DNA from: Nitrospiria bacterium
Lineage (GTDB): Bacteria > Nitrospirota > Nitrospiria > JACQBZ01
Reading direction: 5' to 3'
DNA: 22,995 nucleotides
Assembly (NCBI GenBank): GCA_919901335.1
Contig: CAKKOZ010000068.1
Location: forward strand, 3,452 to 26,446
The notes under the pieces were generated by a model that saw only the letters and a list, made by a program, of their open reading frames with translations, was not told the DNA's origin and searched no databases. Shown here one piece after another: positions 1-6,930 of this stretch. The number at the start of each line of letters is the position of its first letter. Position 1 is the stretch's first letter. The position numbers were made by a program, and so were the translations under genes.

Positions 1-135
1 TGGCCGGACGCGCCTCGGTGGGCGATGTTGAGCGGTTTTCTCATGCGGATGCATGTCCTCCCATCGACGGTCCAGATATAGCACTTGCGGGGAAGGCTGT
101 CAAACAGGCCGGAAAGCGTGGCGCTATTTTTGGAG
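1..135. other. Left-edge sequence with no recognised gene
   Basis: No gene is recognised here. One frame on the + strand stays open from base 3 to a TAA at 180-182 (59 codons), so it could be the tail of a gene that begins outside the window. Against this, its third codon positions are rich in A and T, unlike the GC-rich third positions of the neighbouring genes. The translated tail matches no family I know, and the fumC promoter lies inside it. It is probably non-coding. Confidence 0.4.
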
Positions 136-165
136 TTGAGATACGACCGTCTTTGGTAGTACAAT
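136..165 (+). promoter_or_regulatory. Sigma70-like promoter of the fumC operon
   Basis: A -35 box TTGAGA (136-141) and a -10 box TACAAT (160-165) are separated by 18 bases. Each matches the consensus at five of six positions. Transcription would start near 172, giving a leader of about 30 bases that contains the ribosome binding site AGGAGAG at 191-197. No other good promoter is seen before the next two genes, so this one probably serves all three. Confidence 0.6.
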
Positions 166-201
166 CGTCTCACCTTTCATAACCCGATCAAGGAGAGCCT
201 C

Positions 202-1635
202 GTGAAACCGAAGATGAGACTTGAACGCGACACGATGGGCGAGAAGGAAGTTCCAGCCGATGCCTATTACGGCATCCAGACGCTTCGTGCGGTCGAAAAC
301 TTTCCGATCAGCGATCTTCGATTCTCCCGATCCTTCATTCGGGCCCTCGGCCTGATCAAGTGGGCCGCGGCGCAGGTGAACGAGGATCTGGGCCTTCTCG
401 ACAAAAAGAAGGCCAAGGCGATCGTCCAGGCCGCGCGCGAGGTGGTGGACGGAAAATTCGACCGCGAATTCGTCGTTGACATCTTCCAGACCGGCTCTGG
501 AACCTCGACCAATATGAATGCGAACGAGGTGATCGCAAACCGAGCGGCCGAGCTTCTGGGCGAGGCACTCGGCGGAAAAGCAGTCCATCCCAATGACCAT
601 GTCAACCTGGGCCAGTCCAGCAACGATGCGATCCCGACCGCGATCCATGTCGCGGCGCTTGAATTGATCGAAAGGGATCTCATCCCTGCGCTGACTAAGT
701 TACAGAAGGCGCTTGCGGCCAAGGCGAAGGAGTTCGATCTCATTGTTAAAATCGGTCGTACGCATCTGGCCGATGCCACACCGATCCGGCTGGGACAGGA
801 ATTCTCGGGCTACGCGCGGCAGATGGTACTGGCCGTCCGGCGCGTTCAGTCCATTCAAGAGAATCTTTCGGAACTGGCGCTGGGCGGCACGGCCGTCGGT
901 ACGGGGATCAATACCCATCCGGAGTTTGCGAAGCGAGTCATCGCGATCTTGAGCCGCGAGACGGGTTGTGCCTTCCGCGAGGCCGAGAACCATTTCGAGG
1001 CACAGGCCGCGAAGGACGCCGTTGTCGAGACAAGCGGCGCGCTCAAAACCGTCGCGGTCAGCCTGACGAAGATCGCAAACGATATCCGCTGGCTCGGTTC
1101 CGGGCCCCGATGCGGCATCGCCGAGATCCTGCTGCCGGACACGCAGCCCGGCTCCTCCATCATGCCGGGAAAAGTCAATCCGGTGATCGCCGAGTCGGTT
1201 CTTCAGGTCGCGGCACAGGTGATCGGGAACGACCTCGCCGTGACGATCGGCGGCCAGGCCGGAAATTTCGAATTAAACGTCATGATGCCGGTGATGGCCT
1301 ATAATCTTCTCCAATCCATCGAGCTTCTCGCGCGGTCGGCCGAGAACTTCACGACACGCTGCATTGAGGGAATCCAGGCCGACGAGGCCCGAAATCAAGC
1401 CATGATCGAGCAGAGCCTTGCGATGTGCACCGCGCTCGCGCCCGAGATCGGGTACGACGCCGCCGCGAAGATCGCCAAGGAGGCTTACAAGATGGGGAAG
1501 ACGGTCCGCGAAATCGCGCGGGCCCATAAAGTCTTGCCGGAGCAACGGCTGTCCGAACTGCTGGATCCCTGGAGCATGACCGAGCCCCGCGCCGAGTCGA
1601 AAAAGAAAAAGTCAAAATTAGGTAGACGGCGATGA
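202..1635 (+). CDS. fumC: Class II fumarate hydratase (fumarase C)
   Basis: This enzyme reversibly hydrates fumarate to L-malate in the TCA cycle. It is cytosolic, and family members are iron-free homotetramers. The 477-residue protein has the substrate-binding GSGT motif (98-101), the HPND element (129-132), the catalytic histidine in KIGRTHLADATP (His188) and the superfamily signature GSSIMPGKVNP (317-327) with the mobile-loop serine at 318. His188 separates it from aspartate ammonia-lyase, which has Gln there, and the GNFELNV stretch also favours fumarase. The GTG start is chosen because AGGAGAG ends 4 bases upstream. An in-frame ATG at 214 would be too far from it. The end is odd: the last 14 or so residues are a Lys/Arg-rich tail (SKKKKSKLGRRR) beyond the usual family end. 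The stop overlaps the next start (ATGA), suggesting translational coupling. Confidence 0.96.
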   Translation: MKPKMRLERDTMGEKEVPADAYYGIQTLRAVENFPISDLRFSRSFIRALGLIKWAAAQVNEDLGLLDKKKAKAIVQAAREVVDGKFDREFVVDIFQTGSGTSTNMNANEVIANRAAELLGEALGGKAVHPNDHVNLGQSSNDAIPTAIHVAALELIERDLIPALTKLQKALAAKAKEFDLIVKIGRTHLADATPIRLGQEFSGYARQMVLAVRRVQSIQENLSELALGGTAVGTGINTHPEFAKRVIAILSRETGCAFREAENHFEAQAAKDAVVETSGALKTVAVSLTKIANDIRWLGSGPRCGIAEILLPDTQPGSSIMPGKVNPVIAESVLQVAAQVIGNDLAVTIGGQAGNFELNVMMPVMAYNLLQSIELLARSAENFTTRCIEGIQADEARNQAMIEQSLAMCTALAPEIGYDAAAKIAKEAYKMGKTVREIARAHKVLPEQRLSELLDPWSMTEPRAESKKKKSKLGRRR

Positions 1636-3266
1636 AAGCCTCCGACCTTTTTGTGAAATGCCTTGAACGGGAAGGGGTAAAATATATCTTCGGCCTCCCC
1701 GGCGAGGAGAATCTCGACCTTCTCAATTCCCTTCAATCCTCCTCGATCACCTTTATCTCGACGCGCCATGAGCAGGCCGCGGCCTTTATGGCGGACGTCT
1801 ACGGCCGGCTGACGGGCCGGGCCGGCGTCTGTCTTGCCACCCTTGGTCCAGGCGCGACGAACCTTGCGACCGGCATCGCCGATGCCAATCTGGATCATGC
1901 GCCGCTGGTGGCGATCACGGCCCAGGCCGGGCTGGAGCGGATTCATAAAGAGTCGCACCAGTACGTCGACATCCTTCATTGTTTTGAGCCGCTCACAAAA
2001 TGGAACTCGCGCGTCGAGCGGGCCTCGACCATTCCCGAAGTCGTGCGAAAGGCTTTTAAGACGGCCCAGGCCGAGAAACCCGGCGCCTGCCACATCGAGC
2101 TTCCGGAAGACGTGATGACCATCGAGATCAGCCAGGAGCCGCTTTCGACCGTACGTGCCCGACGTCCTTCACCCGACCACCAGTCCTTGAAGACGGCCGC
2201 CGACTTGATCGAGAAATCCCGCCAGCCGTTGATCCTGGCCGGCAACGGCGCGGTTCGCGGGAAGGCGGCCAGGGAACTTTTGGCTTTTTCGCAGAAAACA
2301 GGGATCCCGGTGGCGAATACATTCATGGGCAAGGGAATCGTTCCGTGGGATTACGATCTGGCGCTGCTCTCGATCGGTCTTCAGTCCCGGGACTATGTCA
2401 CGTGCGGTTTCGAGCGGGCCGACCTGGTGATTGCGGTGGGGTATGACCTGGTCGAATATTCGCCGCGGCACTGGAATCCGGATGGAAAGAAACCGATCAT
2501 TCATATTGACTTCACGCCGAGCGAGGTGGACGCCTACTATCAGCCGTCGGTCGAGATCGTGGCGGATGTCCGCGAGACCCTGGAACTTCTGACGCTGGAG
2601 CTTCATGGAAGGAAGGATGTGACCTATCCGAAAACACTTCGGGTCTCGATCCTGAAAGAGCTTGAGGACAACACGACGGATGCCGGCTTTCCGGTAAAAC
2701 CCCAGCGGATTCTTCATGATGTCCGGGAGGTGCTTGGAGCTGAGGATATCCTGATCAGCGATGTGGGCGCACACAAGATCTGGATCGCGCGGATGTTCCG
2801 CGCCTCGGTTCCGAATACGGTGGTTATCTCCAACGGTTTTGCGGCGATGGGGATCGCGCTGCCCGGCGCAATCGCGGCCAAGCTGGTGAATCCCGACCGG
2901 AAAGTCCTGGCGATCTGCGGCGACGGCGGATTCCTCATGGCCTGCGCGGAGCTCGAGACGGCCCGACGTCTCGGTCTCGCTTTCGTCGTTCTGGTCTTCA
3001 ACGACAACGGCTACGGTCTGATCAAATGGAAACAGCAGAAAAAGTTCGGCCGGGAGTTCGCCACGACACTTGGGAATCCGGACTTCAAACAACTGGCCGA
3101 GTCCTACGGGGCGAAGGGATACCGGATCGGCGCGGCCAAGGAACTGATTCCCACACTGCGCGAGGCCTTTGCCCAGACGGTCCCGGCCGTGATCGAGGTG
3201 CCGGTCGATTATCGTGAAAATTTTCGCTTCATGGAACAGATGGACAGGTTCGTATGTCCGTTGTGA
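1632..3266 (+). CDS. ThDP-dependent acetolactate synthase-like / 2-oxoacid decarboxylase
   Basis: This 544-residue protein has the full three-domain layout of the acetolactate synthase/pyruvate decarboxylase family. The N-terminal pyrimidine-binding domain carries the ThDP-activating glutamate in TRHEQ (Glu47) and the GPGATNL motif (72-78). A middle domain covers about 185-320. The C-terminal domain holds the diphosphate-binding motif from GDG (430-432) to NDN (457-459). Automatic annotation would probably say acetolactate synthase large subunit. However, no small regulatory subunit (ilvN) or ilvC is nearby. The motifs FGLPGEEN and SNGFAAMGIALPG resemble, from memory, the 2-oxoglutarate decarboxylase of cyanobacteria, and an aldehyde dehydrogenase follows directly. 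I infer decarboxylation of a 2-oxoacid to an aldehyde, perhaps 2-oxoglutarate. Catabolic acetolactate synthase is the main alternative. The family is certain; the substrate is not. Confidence 0.88.
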   Translation: MKASDLFVKCLEREGVKYIFGLPGEENLDLLNSLQSSSITFISTRHEQAAAFMADVYGRLTGRAGVCLATLGPGATNLATGIADANLDHAPLVAITAQAGLERIHKESHQYVDILHCFEPLTKWNSRVERASTIPEVVRKAFKTAQAEKPGACHIELPEDVMTIEISQEPLSTVRARRPSPDHQSLKTAADLIEKSRQPLILAGNGAVRGKAARELLAFSQKTGIPVANTFMGKGIVPWDYDLALLSIGLQSRDYVTCGFERADLVIAVGYDLVEYSPRHWNPDGKKPIIHIDFTPSEVDAYYQPSVEIVADVRETLELLTLELHGRKDVTYPKTLRVSILKELEDNTTDAGFPVKPQRILHDVREVLGAEDILISDVGAHKIWIARMFRASVPNTVVISNGFAAMGIALPGAIAAKLVNPDRKVLAICGDGGFLMACAELETARRLGLAFVVLVFNDNGYGLIKWKQQKKFGREFATTLGNPDFKQLAESYGAKGYRIGAAKELIPTLREAFAQTVPAVIEVPVDYRENFRFMEQMDRFVCPL

Positions 3267-3281
3267 TTTAAGGAGTGCCTT

Positions 3282-4706
3282 ATGATCAAGGAATACCCCA
3301 TCTTTCTTGCCGGAAGCTGGAAGCCTTGCACAAAAGCGGTCGAGATCACGAACCCCTATAACGAAGAAGGGATCGGGATCGTTCATCAGGCCGGGGAGGA
3401 GGAAGTCGAGAATGCGATCCGCGCGGCCCAGAAAGCATTTCCGGAGCTGCGGCGGATGCCGCTTTATCGTCGGGCCGAGGCGCTCCAGAAGATCGCGGAC
3501 GGTGTCAAGGAACGCCGCGAAGAATTGGCCCGGATGATCTGCCTTGAAGCCGGAAAGCCGATCACGGATGCACGGACCGAGGTCGGCCGCGCGGTTTTAA
3601 ATTTTCAGGCCGCCGTCGAAGAAACCAAACGCCTCGGCGGCGAGGTGATTCCGCTGGATCTTGCGCCGGGTTCCGAATCGCGTTTCGGAATCGTCCGCCG
3701 CTTCCCGATCGGGCCGATTCTTGGGATCGCCCCGTTTAATTTTCCGCTGAACCTCGTCGGCCACAAGATCGCCCCGGCGATCGCCTCGGGCAATCCCATT
3801 ATTTTAAAGCCGGCGCCTAAAACCCCGATCACGGCCTTGATGCTGGGCGAGATCATTTCGCAAGCGGGACTTCCGGCCGGGTCGGTGAGCATTCTTCCAT
3901 GCGGAAACGATCTCGCCGAGAAGATGGCAATGGACGAGCGGTTCAAGCTGCTCTCGTTCACCGGCTCGGCCAGGGTGGGATGGTACTTGAAGAGCAAGGC
4001 CGGGAAGAAGAAGGTCCTGCTCGAGCTGGGCGGCAATGCCGGCGTGATCATCCATCAAGATGCCGATCTGGACCTTGCGGCACGACGCTGCGCGGCCGGG
4101 GGGTTTTCATACGCGGGACAGTCCTGCATCTCGGTCCAGAGGATTTTCGTGCAGGAGAAGGCGGTCAAACCGTTTCTGGATCGCCTTCTCAGTCATGTCA
4201 AGGGGCTTAAGACCGGTGACCCGATGGAAGACAGCACGAATGTCGGACCGATGATTGATCTGGGCGCGGCCGAGCGGACCCAACAGTGGGTCGAGGAAGC
4301 CGTCAAACAGGGGGCAAAGATATTAACGGGTGGAAAGCGGAAGGGCCGGCTCTTCGAGCCGACCGTGCTGACCGATGTGACCCCGTTTATGAAAGTCTGC
4401 CGCGAGGAGGTCTTCGCGCCGCTCGTGGTCGTGATCCCATATCGTGAGTTTGACGAGGCCTTATCGGCGATGAACGACTCGGTTTACGGACTTCAGGCCG
4501 GTGTCTTCACGAACGATCTCAAAAAAGTTTTCCATGCGTATGAAGAACTCGAAGTCGGCGGCTTGATGGTGAACGAGGTTCCGACCTACCGTATCGATCC
4601 CATGCCGTACGGCGGCGTGAAGGACTCCGGCCTCGGCCGCGAAGGCGTGCGGTATGCGATCGAAGAGATGACTGAACTGAAACTGCTGGGGTTGAATCTG
4701 CAGTGA
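3282..4706 (+). CDS. NAD(P)-dependent aldehyde dehydrogenase
   Basis: This 474-residue aldehyde dehydrogenase oxidises an aldehyde to a carboxylate. All expected residues are visible: Asn153 in FNFP, cofactor lysine Lys176 in LKPA, FTGS at 226-229, general-base Glu248 in LELGG and catalytic Cys282 in GQSC. The NAD-preferring glutamate that often follows LKPA is replaced by Pro179, which may mean NADP use. The region after Glu248 (GGNAGVIIHQDADLD) looks more like the lactaldehyde/non-phosphorylating glyceraldehyde-3-phosphate type than classic GabD. AGGAG at 3271-3275 sets the start. It lies 15 bases after the ThDP enzyme, and its likely substrate is that enzyme's aldehyde product. Succinic semialdehyde is the most attractive candidate given the adjacent fumC, but acetaldehyde or lactaldehyde cannot be excluded. 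Confidence 0.93.
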   Translation: MIKEYPIFLAGSWKPCTKAVEITNPYNEEGIGIVHQAGEEEVENAIRAAQKAFPELRRMPLYRRAEALQKIADGVKERREELARMICLEAGKPITDARTEVGRAVLNFQAAVEETKRLGGEVIPLDLAPGSESRFGIVRRFPIGPILGIAPFNFPLNLVGHKIAPAIASGNPIILKPAPKTPITALMLGEIISQAGLPAGSVSILPCGNDLAEKMAMDERFKLLSFTGSARVGWYLKSKAGKKKVLLELGGNAGVIIHQDADLDLAARRCAAGGFSYAGQSCISVQRIFVQEKAVKPFLDRLLSHVKGLKTGDPMEDSTNVGPMIDLGAAERTQQWVEEAVKQGAKILTGGKRKGRLFEPTVLTDVTPFMKVCREEVFAPLVVVIPYREFDEALSAMNDSVYGLQAGVFTNDLKKVFHAYEELEVGGLMVNEVPTYRIDPMPYGGVKDSGLGREGVRYAIEEMTELKLLGLNLQ

Positions 4707-4731
4707 CACCAGTCCGTGAAAGCGCAATCGC

Positions 4732-4758
4732 TTGACTTGATCGGTCTTTTCACATAAT
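4732..4758 (+). promoter_or_regulatory. Possible promoter of the truncated antitoxin
   Basis: TTGACT (4732-4737) and CATAAT (4753-4758) each match consensus at five of six positions, but the 15-base spacer is short. The region is AT-rich, and a small gene with a GGAG ribosome binding site begins 25 bases further on. Confidence 0.35.
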
Positions 4759-4782
4759 CTTAAATAAAAATGGAGATGATGA

Positions 4783-4887
4783 ATGAAGACCAAAAAGAAA
4801 TCTCCGGAAATCATCGTTAGAAACGGCAAACCGGCCGCGGTTATTCTGGAGATCGATAAGTATCAGGAAATGATGGTCAATAATTAA
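4783..4887 (+). pseudogene. Truncated Phd/YefM-like antitoxin remnant
   Basis: This is a 34-codon reading frame with a good ribosome binding site (GGAG at 4772-4775). Its middle, IVRNGKPAAVILEIDKYQEM, is the typical core of short prevent-host-death antitoxins. Family members I recall continue for about 30-40 more residues after this core, into the toxin-binding tail. Here the frame ends at MVNN, and no other frame downstream continues the homology. There is no partner toxin on the same strand. I read it as a decayed antitoxin whose 3' half and toxin were lost by deletion or insertion, with the break near 4878-4890. A functional solitary mini-antitoxin is possible but less likely. Confidence 0.6.
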
Positions 4888-4916
4888 ATAAGGTGTCCCC
4901 CAAACCTATGCAAGGG

Positions 4917-5213
4917 TCAAAGCAATCCCAGGCGTTTGAGGGCTTCGAGGTAGACTTCTTGATCCCGGCGGAAACCGATGGTGAGAACGTAGACGACCAC
5001 TTCCTGCCGCTCGATCCGGTACACGATCCGATATTCACCCACTTTCAGTTTCCAGTAACCTTGCAATGAACCGGCTAGGGGACGACCGTATTGATCCGGT
5101 CGTGTGCCGAGCTTTTTCTCAATGGTTCGGATCAGACGTTGTTGTTGGGACCGGTCGATCCGCTTGAAGTCTTCACGCCAGATCAAGGGGTGATAGCGGA
5201 GGGAGTAGGTCAT
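4917..5213 (-). CDS. RelE/ParE-family toxin
   Basis: This 98-residue protein fits the RelE/ParE superfamily in length and pattern. An N-terminal helix pair (DFKRIDRSQQQRLIRTIEKK) is followed by the conserved GYWKLKVGEYRIVYRI strand region and a final IGFRRD segment. RelE members cut mRNA on the ribosome, while ParE members poison gyrase. The arginine-rich GEYRIVYR core favours RelE, but I cannot decide between them. It overlaps the upstream antitoxin by four bases (ATGA), the usual arrangement for coupled toxin-antitoxin translation. It appears full length. The convergent truncated antitoxin lies just beyond its stop. Confidence 0.88.
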   Translation of the reverse strand: MTYSLRYHPLIWREDFKRIDRSQQQRLIRTIEKKLGTRPDQYGRPLAGSLQGYWKLKVGEYRIVYRIERQEVVVYVLTIGFRRDQEVYLEALKRLGLL

Positions 5214-5494
5214 TTAAGGCCGACGCGCCTCTTCATTTGCTCGTGGCTCAGATAGGATTCTTTCTTTGCGCCCTTCCGCCTTTCTTCGGCCATTTGACCG
5301 AGCACGGTATCCTCAATCAGTTCAATCAAGGTTTCCATTTTCTTGAACTCATCGTAGTCGATCAAAATGCCGACCGGTTTATTACGCCGGGTCAGTATGA
5401 CTTTATGGGTTTGCAGATATTTGAGCAGCTTCGGCGCAGCCGTTCGGAGTTCGGACAGCCCAATCAGAGCGGTATGTTCATCCACGGCCAACAT
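5210..5494 (-). CDS. Phd/YefM-family antitoxin
   Basis: This 94-residue antitoxin is the first gene of the module. The N-terminal part (IGLSELRTAAPKLLKYL) matches the Phd/YefM fold that dimerises and binds the operator. VILTRRNKPVGILIDYDEF is the conserved core (about 32-50). The charged C-terminal part (about 55-94) should wrap and neutralise the toxin. A strong AGGAGG lies four bases before the ATG. Promoter and operator-like repeats directly upstream suggest the usual self-repression by the antitoxin or the toxin-antitoxin complex. Confidence 0.88.
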   Translation of the reverse strand: MLAVDEHTALIGLSELRTAAPKLLKYLQTHKVILTRRNKPVGILIDYDEFKKMETLIELIEDTVLGQMAEERRKGAKKESYLSHEQMKRRVGLK

Positions 5495-5509
5495 AGAACC
5501 TCCTTTTTA

Positions 5510-5532
5510 ATTGTACAATCTAATTATACAAT
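5510..5532. repeat. Paired operator-like repeats of the toxin-antitoxin promoter
   Basis: ATTGTACAAT (5510-5519, a perfect palindrome) and ATTATACAAT (5523-5532, one base different) are 13 bases apart, start to start. The second covers the -10 box and the first covers the predicted transcription start of the antitoxin promoter. Two closely spaced palindromes over a promoter are typical of Phd/YefM autoregulation. The role here is inferred. Confidence 0.6.
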
Positions 5533-5551
5533 TTAATTGCCTGTTTGGCAA
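5523..5551 (-). promoter_or_regulatory. Promoter of the toxin-antitoxin operon
   Basis: Read on the - strand, TTGCCA (5546-5551) and a perfect TATAAT (5523-5528) are 17 bases apart. Transcription would begin near 5516, leaving a leader of about 22 bases with AGGAGG. This is the best sigma70 promoter match in the window. Confidence 0.75.
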
Positions 5552-5623
5552 GGTCTTTTGAAGCTCGGAGGGGAGTAGCGTCTATGTTGACGAGAACTTT
5601 TGTTTTCGTGTTCACCCGTCCGT

Positions 5624-6919
5624 TCAGTGTTGTCCGGTTCGACGCTGACGATTCTGTGGTCTTGATCCGCCGCCGGGTCTTCCGCCGGGGCCTCTCGATG
5701 ACTGATTCGGTCTTCCGTGCTGGGGCGGGCCGTGACGCCGGTATTCGTGCCTCGGCGGTTCGGGGAGGGGCGTGATGAAGTCCTTGTCCTCGGCCCAGAT
5801 CACCGGGATTTTATTTCCGATCAGCGCTTCGACCTCTTCCAATGAAAACGCAAACTCCTCACAGACCAGACTGATCGCATGGCCGGTCGCGCCGGCGCGT
5901 GCCGTCCGGCCGATCCGGTGGACATAGTCCTTGGGGTCCTGCGGAAGATCGTAATTGATGACATGGCTCACGGCCTCGATATGCAGACCGCGCGAGGCGA
6001 CGTCCGTCGCAACCAGGATCGGCAGGGTCTTGTCGCGGAACTGTTCGATCACCTTGAGACGGGTTTTCTGGGGAAGATCGCCCGTGATGGCGCGTGCATG
6101 AAAGTTGTGCTGCTTCATCCGTGCCTCGAGCCGTTCCCCCTCCCGTTTGGTATTGACGAAGATCAGCAGCCGTTCCCACGGCTCGGATTTCAGAATCCCC
6201 AACAACAATGAAAATTTCTGGTCCTGCCCGACATGATACAACCGCTGCTCGACCAGATCGACCGTGACCTGTTCCGGAGAGATCTCGATCTTGACCGGAT
6301 TGTTCATGTGCTCGTAGGCGAGTTCCATGACGCGGTGCGACAGCGTGGCCGAGAAAAGCATCGACTGGCGGGCGTTGTACGGCGGCATCTTCCGCAGCAT
6401 ATAGCGAAGATCCCGTATGAATCCCATGTCGAACATGCGGTCGGCCTCGTCGATCACCAGAATCTGAAGCCTCCGAAAATCGTAGACCTTCTGTTTTAAG
6501 TAATCAATCAACCGCCCCGGCGTGCCGACCAGAATGTCCGGTTCCTGGCCGAGGGCCGTGCGCTGTTCCTCGTAGTCAATGCCGCCGTAAACCGCCAGCA
6601 TGCGGAAGGGCAGTTCGGAGCCGAGTGACTGCGCGTCTTTTAAAATCTGGACGACCAGTTCGCGCGTGGGCGCGATCACGAGCGCCCGAGGAGAAGCGAT
6701 CCGGTTTTTCGGAGGCGGGGGAAGGGTCAGAAGACGAGAGAAGATCGCGATCAGGAAGGCCGCGGTTTTACCCGTGCCGGTCTGGGCCTGTCCGGCGACG
6801 TCTTTGCCTGCAAGCGAGATCGGAAGCGTACGTTCCTGGATCTCGGTGCATTGGGTGAAGCCCACACGCCGAACCCCATCGAGAACAGGAGCCGGAATGG
6901 GCAGATTCTCAAAATTCAT
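5624..6919 (-). CDS. rhlB: DEAD-box ATP-dependent RNA helicase, RhlB-like
   Basis: This helicase unwinds short RNA duplexes and is cytosolic; in enterobacteria RhlB serves the RNA degradosome. The 431-residue protein shows all core motifs: AQTGTGKT (45-52), PTREL, TPGRLID, DEAD (157-160), SAT (190-192), ATDVASRGLHI and HRIGRTARAG. Segments such as DRMFDMGFIRDLR and SLVCEE resemble E. coli RhlB more than RhlE or DeaD. The last 45 or so residues are a Gly/Arg/Pro-rich tail suited to RNA binding. I start at the ATG of MNFENLP because family homology begins there. A TTG at 6961 and a GTG at 6925 are in-frame alternatives, and none has a clear ribosome binding site. It begins 11 bases after trmJ, so the two are likely co-transcribed. 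The RhlB assignment within the DEAD family is less certain than the family itself. Confidence 0.93.
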   Translation of the reverse strand: MNFENLPIPAPVLDGVRRVGFTQCTEIQERTLPISLAGKDVAGQAQTGTGKTAAFLIAIFSRLLTLPPPPKNRIASPRALVIAPTRELVVQILKDAQSLGSELPFRMLAVYGGIDYEEQRTALGQEPDILVGTPGRLIDYLKQKVYDFRRLQILVIDEADRMFDMGFIRDLRYMLRKMPPYNARQSMLFSATLSHRVMELAYEHMNNPVKIEISPEQVTVDLVEQRLYHVGQDQKFSLLLGILKSEPWERLLIFVNTKREGERLEARMKQHNFHARAITGDLPQKTRLKVIEQFRDKTLPILVATDVASRGLHIEAVSHVINYDLPQDPKDYVHRIGRTARAGATGHAISLVCEEFAFSLEEVEALIGNKIPVIWAEDKDFITPLPEPPRHEYRRHGPPQHGRPNQSSRGPGGRPGGGSRPQNRQRRTGQH

Positions 6920-6930
6920 TGTCACGGGCT

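Noticed and set aside
3..182. C-terminal tail of an upstream gene on the + strand
   Set aside because: The frame is open, but codon third positions are AT-rich, there is no homology, and a promoter lies inside it.
202..1635. Aspartate ammonia-lyase instead of fumarase
   Set aside because: The N-terminus resembles AspA, but position 188 is His in KIGRTHL, and the GNFELNV and IGYD motifs are of the fumarase type.
1632..3266. Biosynthetic acetolactate synthase (ilvB) of branched-chain amino acid synthesis
   Set aside because: There is no ilvN or ilvC nearby, and the motifs and ALDH neighbour fit a 2-oxoacid decarboxylase role better. It is not fully excluded.
2169..3386. Long antisense open frame (405 codons, - strand)
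   Set aside because: It lies opposite the ThDP enzyme, has no recognisable domain and no ribosome binding site, and reflects GC-rich codon bias.
4720..4733. Hairpin AAGCG-CAAT-CGCTT as a terminator after the ALDH gene
   Set aside because: The stem is only five base pairs and no run of T follows on the + strand.
5545..5775. Small + strand open frame of 76 codons
   Set aside because: It overlaps the helicase's Gly/Arg-rich tail on the other strand and has no family match.
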